Assembly: GCF_026745355.1 (NCBI RefSeq)
Contig: NC_079208.1
Location: 25,839,805-25,903,804 of the forward strand
Source of the DNA: Beta vulgaris subsp. vulgaris
Taxonomy: Eukaryota; Streptophyta; Magnoliopsida; Caryophyllales; Amaranthaceae
Reading direction: 5' to 3'
DNA length: 64,000 nt
The notes below the pieces were generated by a model. The model was not told the origin of the DNA. It saw only the letters and a list, made by a program, of their open reading frames with translations, and did no database searches. Shown piece after piece: positions 60,133 to 64,000 of the stretch (positions are counted from its first letter, which is position 1; each line of letters begins with the position of its first letter). Both the position numbers and the translations under genes were made by a program.

Positions 60133-61521
60133 ATGACAGATTGTCACTCATCAAATGTGGCGAGGAACAGAAGTTTCAGGGTTCAAGTAGAAGATACTGT
60201 GGACGACGAGAGGCCACCCCGTGGACGGGACAAAGGCCATGCTGCCGTCCATCTGGAGGGTAGGATTGTGACTCTGGTCATCCAGGAGAACCTTGATCGT
60301 CCAGTGACAGCTGGTCACTTGGAGATTGTCTTAAATGATTTCCAGGCCAGAATGGCCGTTGTCATGGAAGAGCAGATTAAGAACAATATGTTGTTCTTTC
60401 AGATAAGTCCAGGTGGAGAGGCAGCAGAGCCACTCAAAGGGAGGTCCCAAGAGGGTCGTCCAGGGACTAGCCGGCCACCTCGGCCAGACTTGACCAGGCC
60501 GCTTTCCAAGGGAAAGCAACCAGCTGCTAGTGACTCCAGGAGGAAGATGGACTGGAGGCTGGTAGTCCGTCCAGGAGACAATATTCCCCCTACTGGCCAC
60601 AAAATGGAAACTGATGCTAGGGAATATTTGGAAGCCAAGAGGGCGGCAGCCCAGCAGCATTCAGCCTCTGGTTCCACTCCTTATATGAAGGATCCGTCAT
60701 TGAGGCTCCCGTCCAGAACAGTAGGAAGAAGCCATGGACCTTCGGCTTTTCAGCCAAGACAAGAGAAAACAGTTTTGCAGCCAATGGTGTATAGGCGTCA
60801 AGCCTTAGCTAACACCTCTTCTAATCCGGTACTGAAGGAGTACCGCCGGGAGCACATACCCATTGAGGGTCAGGTTGGGGCACTCCAGATCAATTGGCCA
60901 ACTCCTTTCTCGGTCAGAATTATGGAGTCCCCTCCTTTCCCAAAGGTTAAGCTCCCGACCATCGAACCTTTCGATGGAACAACAGATCCAGACGATCATC
61001 TATCAGCCTATAAGCATCAGATGTATGTCCAAGGGGTGGACGATGCTACTTGGTGTAAGAATTTCCCAGCTACGTTGAAGGGAGTAGCTCAGAAATGGTT
61101 TAACAATTTGCCGCCTAACTCAGTGAACAATTTCACTGAGCTCAGTATCCTGTTCACTAGTCACTTTGTGGCTAACCGTCAAGAACAAAAAACAAGCATG
61201 CACTTGGGTAAGGTGGTTCAGGGTCCTAAAGAGGCCTTGAGAGGTTATGTGAAGAGATTCAACCTAGAAGCGTTGCAGATCCAGGATCTGAATGCGGGAG
61301 TGGCGTTTGACGCCTTCATCAGAGGCTTAAGACCAGGAAGCTTTAAGTTTGATTTGGTCAAGAAGAAAATCACCACATTGTCGGAAGCTTTGAAGGAAGC
61401 TGAAGCATTCATTCATGCCACGAAGGTTTGTGCTAAGGAAAAACATCCAGAGGTAAAGAAGGTGGAAGAGGCTATTCAGCCAAAGAAGAATCCGCCCAAA
61501 AAGCTGAAACTTGGGCAATGA
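60133..61521 (+). CDS. Tat-type gag (capsid region)
   Basis: The likely start is the ATG at 60133, just after the primer site; an upstream ATG at 60067 lies inside the LTR and is unlikely. The 462-codon frame has a basic, disordered amino half and a retrotransposon gag domain in the second half (DATWCKNFPATLKGVAQKWF, then YVKRFNLEALQI and FDAFIRGLRPGSF). It ends in a Lys-rich stretch with stop at 61519-61521. The zinc-knuckle part continues in a different frame. The protein forms the particle and packages element RNA. Confidence 0.88.
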   Translation: MTDCHSSNVARNRSFRVQVEDTVDDERPPRGRDKGHAAVHLEGRIVTLVIQENLDRPVTAGHLEIVLNDFQARMAVVMEEQIKNNMLFFQISPGGEAAEPLKGRSQEGRPGTSRPPRPDLTRPLSKGKQPAASDSRRKMDWRLVVRPGDNIPPTGHKMETDAREYLEAKRAAAQQHSASGSTPYMKDPSLRLPSRTVGRSHGPSAFQPRQEKTVLQPMVYRRQALANTSSNPVLKEYRREHIPIEGQVGALQINWPTPFSVRIMESPPFPKVKLPTIEPFDGTTDPDDHLSAYKHQMYVQGVDDATWCKNFPATLKGVAQKWFNNLPPNSVNNFTELSILFTSHFVANRQEQKTSMHLGKVVQGPKEALRGYVKRFNLEALQIQDLNAGVAFDAFIRGLRPGSFKFDLVKKKITTLSEALKEAEAFIHATKVCAKEKHPEVKKVEEAIQPKKNPPKKLKLGQ

Positions 61522-61883
61522 CTTCTTTGACCACCTCGTCCAAGAGGAGTAGGCGGTCTGAGCCGGCGGCCTCAGTTGAACCTATAGAGTTCAACAAAGA
61601 TCAATATTCCATTCTTATGGAAATTAAAGATCAGCATGAGTTAAAGGCGCTGGCCGAAATGAAGACGCCCTACCGTAACAGAGACAAAAGCAAGTATTGT
61701 CATTTCCACAAGGATTGTGGACATGAAACCAATGAATGCAAGCACTTGAAGAGAGCATTAGAAGATTTGGCCCGAAAGGGTAAGATGAACAATTATCGAC
61801 CTTCGTCAGGAAGGTTATTCCAGAAAAGAGATAACCGTCAAGGAAGAAAGATGGAGGTGATAGCACGGATGATGATGTTGTAA
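61518..61883 (+). pseudogene. gag carboxy end with zinc knuckle, out of frame
   Basis: Overlaps the stop of the preceding frame by four bases (ATGA). It carries KYCHFHKDCGHETNECKHLK, the knuckle-like Cys/His motif typical of Tat gag. In intact relatives this is continuous with the capsid frame, so a small indel near 61518 is likely; a programmed frameshift is less likely. Confidence 0.8.
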
Positions 61884-61923
61884 TGGTCATTTCAGGAGGA
61901 TTTGCGGCCGGAGGTCCAACCAA

Positions 61924-62548
61924 TTGCGGCCCAAAAACTATTTAAGGGAACTCAGTCAGGTTATGCTCACTAACCAGGCCGAGTCTGATCCTTTCCCCAA
62001 AATAGTAGTCAGCGAGCTGGACCGAGGTAAGATAAGGACGCCGCATGATGACCCCCTAGTTGTGGAAATGAAGATTGCCAACCTCAGGGTTAGGCGAATT
62101 CTGATTGATACCGGAAGCTCTACTGATATAATCAGTGCTGATTGTTTGTCTCGTTGAAGTTTGATAAAAATGACTTGGTCTGTAAATCACCCTATAATCG
62201 GTTTCGGCGGAGGATCATCCATCCCATGGGGACCGTCACTCTACCGTCAGGGTTGGGGAGAAAGATGCTGCTCGGACACTTTTTGTGAAATTTTTGGTAG
62301 TACGAGACTTGACCGCTTATAATGTCATTCTTGGACGACCTACCTTAAATCACATAAAGGCTGTTATTGTGACCCACTTAATGCTAATGAAGTTTGAGTG
62401 TGATGGGGGGAAGATTGGATCTCTCTATGGAGATCAGCAAGCTGCTAGAGAATGCTACCTTACCACTCTCAAACCATCATCATGGAAAGAAAAGGCAGAG
62501 CATCCAAAGGTCCGGGAAGATGACTCGGCCGAGAAGGTAAAGGGTTAG
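61924..62548 (+). pseudogene. Aspartic protease region, frameshifted
   Basis: Frame 61924-62157 has RRILIDTGSSTDIIS, the DTG active site. A second frame, 62285-62548, has NVILGRPTLN and a GDQQAARECY motif, the downstream part of the protease-linker region. A frame break between 62150 and 62285 separates them. Confidence 0.85.
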
Positions 62549-62569
62549 ATTGTTGAGCTAAAGCAAGAG

Positions 62570-64000
62570 GTGGAGAAGGTTCAAGTCCTACCTCTTCCTG
62601 AGAGCAAGCCGTCAATGCTCTTGCTCAGCAAGAAAAGAAAGTGTTTGGCTATTAAAGAAGAAAAGAATTCATCTGAGGAGGTTATGGCAATTATGAGTCT
62701 GGGACTAGAACGTCCGGAGCCGGTACAAAGTCCGGTAGAAATCTGTTTAAGACCAGATCGTCCAGAAAGGACATTGATGATTCGGTCCGTCCTGAATTCT
62801 GAGATCAAGGACGCCTTGATCAAGCTGCTAAGAGAATTTGAAGATGTTTTCGCCTATACCGTAGGGGAAATGCCTGGGATAGATCCTGAGGTGGCGGGGC
62901 ATAAGCTAAATATTGAGCCGGGGCAAAAGCCCATCCGGCAGAAGAAGAGGCATCTTGGGCCGGCCAGGAATCAGGCCGTTGACCAAGAGGTTCAAAAGCT
63001 GCTCAAATCTAAGTTTATCCGTGAAACTTATTATCCAGATTGGGTAGCAAATGTTGTGATGGCTCCGAAGCCGAATGGCACATGGAGGATGTGCGTTGAT
63101 TACACGGATTTAAACAAGGCTTTCCTAAGGACAGCTTTCCGTTGCCCAAGATTGATCGACTGGTTGATTCTACAGCAGGTCATGCACTGCTGAGTTTCAT
63201 GGACGCTTACTCAGGCTTCCACCAGATTCCCATGTGGCCAGACGACCAAGATAAAACCTCCTTCATCATAGAGAAAGGGCTGTATGGCTGGCTCCGGATG
63301 CCCTTCGGCCTGAGAAATGCGCCGGCCACCTTTCAAAGGCTTATCAACACTGTGTTTTAGCCACAACTTGGGAGAAATATGGAAGCTTATATCGACGATA
63401 TGATCGTCAAGAGTCGAGAAGAAACGGATGATCTGGATGATTTAAGAGAAACTCTCTTCACTTTGAGGAAGTACAAGTTAAAGCTCAATCCGCAGAAATG
63501 CGTATTCGGTGTAGTAGCTGGGAAATTTCTGGGGTTTTTGGTCGATCAGCGAGGGATTGAGGCCTAAGGTCTAAGATCAAAGAAGTTCAGCGTCTAAGGT
63601 CAAAGAGGTTCAGCGTCTGACGGGATGTTTGACTGCCCTTGGACGGTTTCTTTCAAAATCAGGGGACAAATGTCACCATTTATCTGCAACCATTAAGAAG
63701 AATGCCAAGTTTGAATGGACGGAAGAAGCTGAGGCTGCGCCATGACAAGTTAAAGATCATCTTCGGCAGTTGCCTAGGCTGATCAGTCCGGCCGAGGGAG
63801 AAAAACTGTACGTTTACCTGACCGTGTCTCCGTTCGCAATAAGTGCTGTTCTCTTGGCTGAGAGAGACTCAGTACAAATACCTGTCTATTTTGTTAGCCA
63901 TGTCTTGAAAGACGGGGAGGGCAGGTATTCGTCCATTGAGAAGTTCGGCCTGGCACTGTTGATGGCCAGCCGGAAGTTAAGGCCTTACTTTCTGGCCAAT
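62570..64000 (+). pseudogene. Reverse transcriptase and RNase H, broken, runs off the edge
   Basis: 62570-63193 holds the RT fingers (FIRETYYPDWVANVVMAPKP, WRMCVDYTDLNKA). A frame break near 63120 leads to 63142-63360 (FMDAYSGFHQIPM, MPFGLRNAPATFQ), which ends in a stop at 63358. 63379-63567 has the active site YIDDMIVKS and [12 protein letters not shown] short near-duplication of TCAAAGA(A/G)GTTCAGCGTCT (63577 and 63599) disrupts the connection to RNase H, seen in YVYLTVSPFAISAVLL near 63812. Integrase would lie beyond the window. Confidence 0.88.

Overview
The window is plant nuclear DNA, most likely from a eudicot. It is AT-rich, has spliced genes with GT/AG introns, and is packed with nested transposable elements of every major plant class. 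I cannot name the species from sequence alone. Only one ordinary host gene is clearly intact: a minus-strand, seven-exon gene at 4446-10849 for a five-finger CCCH zinc-finger protein of the Arabidopsis C3H32/ZFN type.

Layout. 1-4445: repeat-rich DNA with a 21-bp-phased array of GC-rich palindromes (1806-1997), weak promoter-like remnants and a tRNA-like SINE head. 4446-11500: the CCCH gene; its introns hold a LINE tail with a 15-bp target duplication (5528-6043), a 174-bp tandem duplication and a Stowaway MITE. 11608-36820: one giant Mutator-like element (MULE, about 25 kb) flanked by the 9-bp duplication TTCATTATA. It carries a decayed FAR1/MURA-type transposase gene (plus strand) and a convergent gene with a C48/Ulp1 SUMO-protease domain (minus strand). 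Its non-coding DNA is saturated with TTCAGTTAG-like words. A CACTA element (14351-16079) sits inside the transposase gene, and a Del/Tekay-like LTR element with 4.3-kb LTRs and only 565 bp between them (24858-33968) sits inside the Ulp1 gene. 36821-39205: tandem duplications and a retroelement remnant rich in GC palindromes. 39206-51464: a three-level nest, in which a hAT element (TSD GTCAGGGT) contains a long-TIR MULE-like element (39981-50761), whose left TIR was hit by a Copia element (40084-49739, TSD GCTTC). 51725-54179: a non-autonomous Helitron holding a hAT MITE and a Stowaway MITE. 54726-59050: an LTR-like segment, a broken Ty3/gypsy gag and two minisatellites. 59490-64000: the 5' part of a Ty3/gypsy Tat-type retrotransposon (LTR, primer site, gag, protease, RT, RNase H), frameshifted and running off the right edge.

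The most interesting object is the giant MULE. A transposase, a captured Ulp1-type protease and a short word repeated in all of its own non-coding DNA, but not by eye in the elements nested inside it, resemble the Arabidopsis VANDAL elements, whose VANC proteins recognise short motifs spread through the element and reverse silencing. Whether the same logic applies here is inference. Many elements have exact target-site duplications, so the order of insertions can be read directly.
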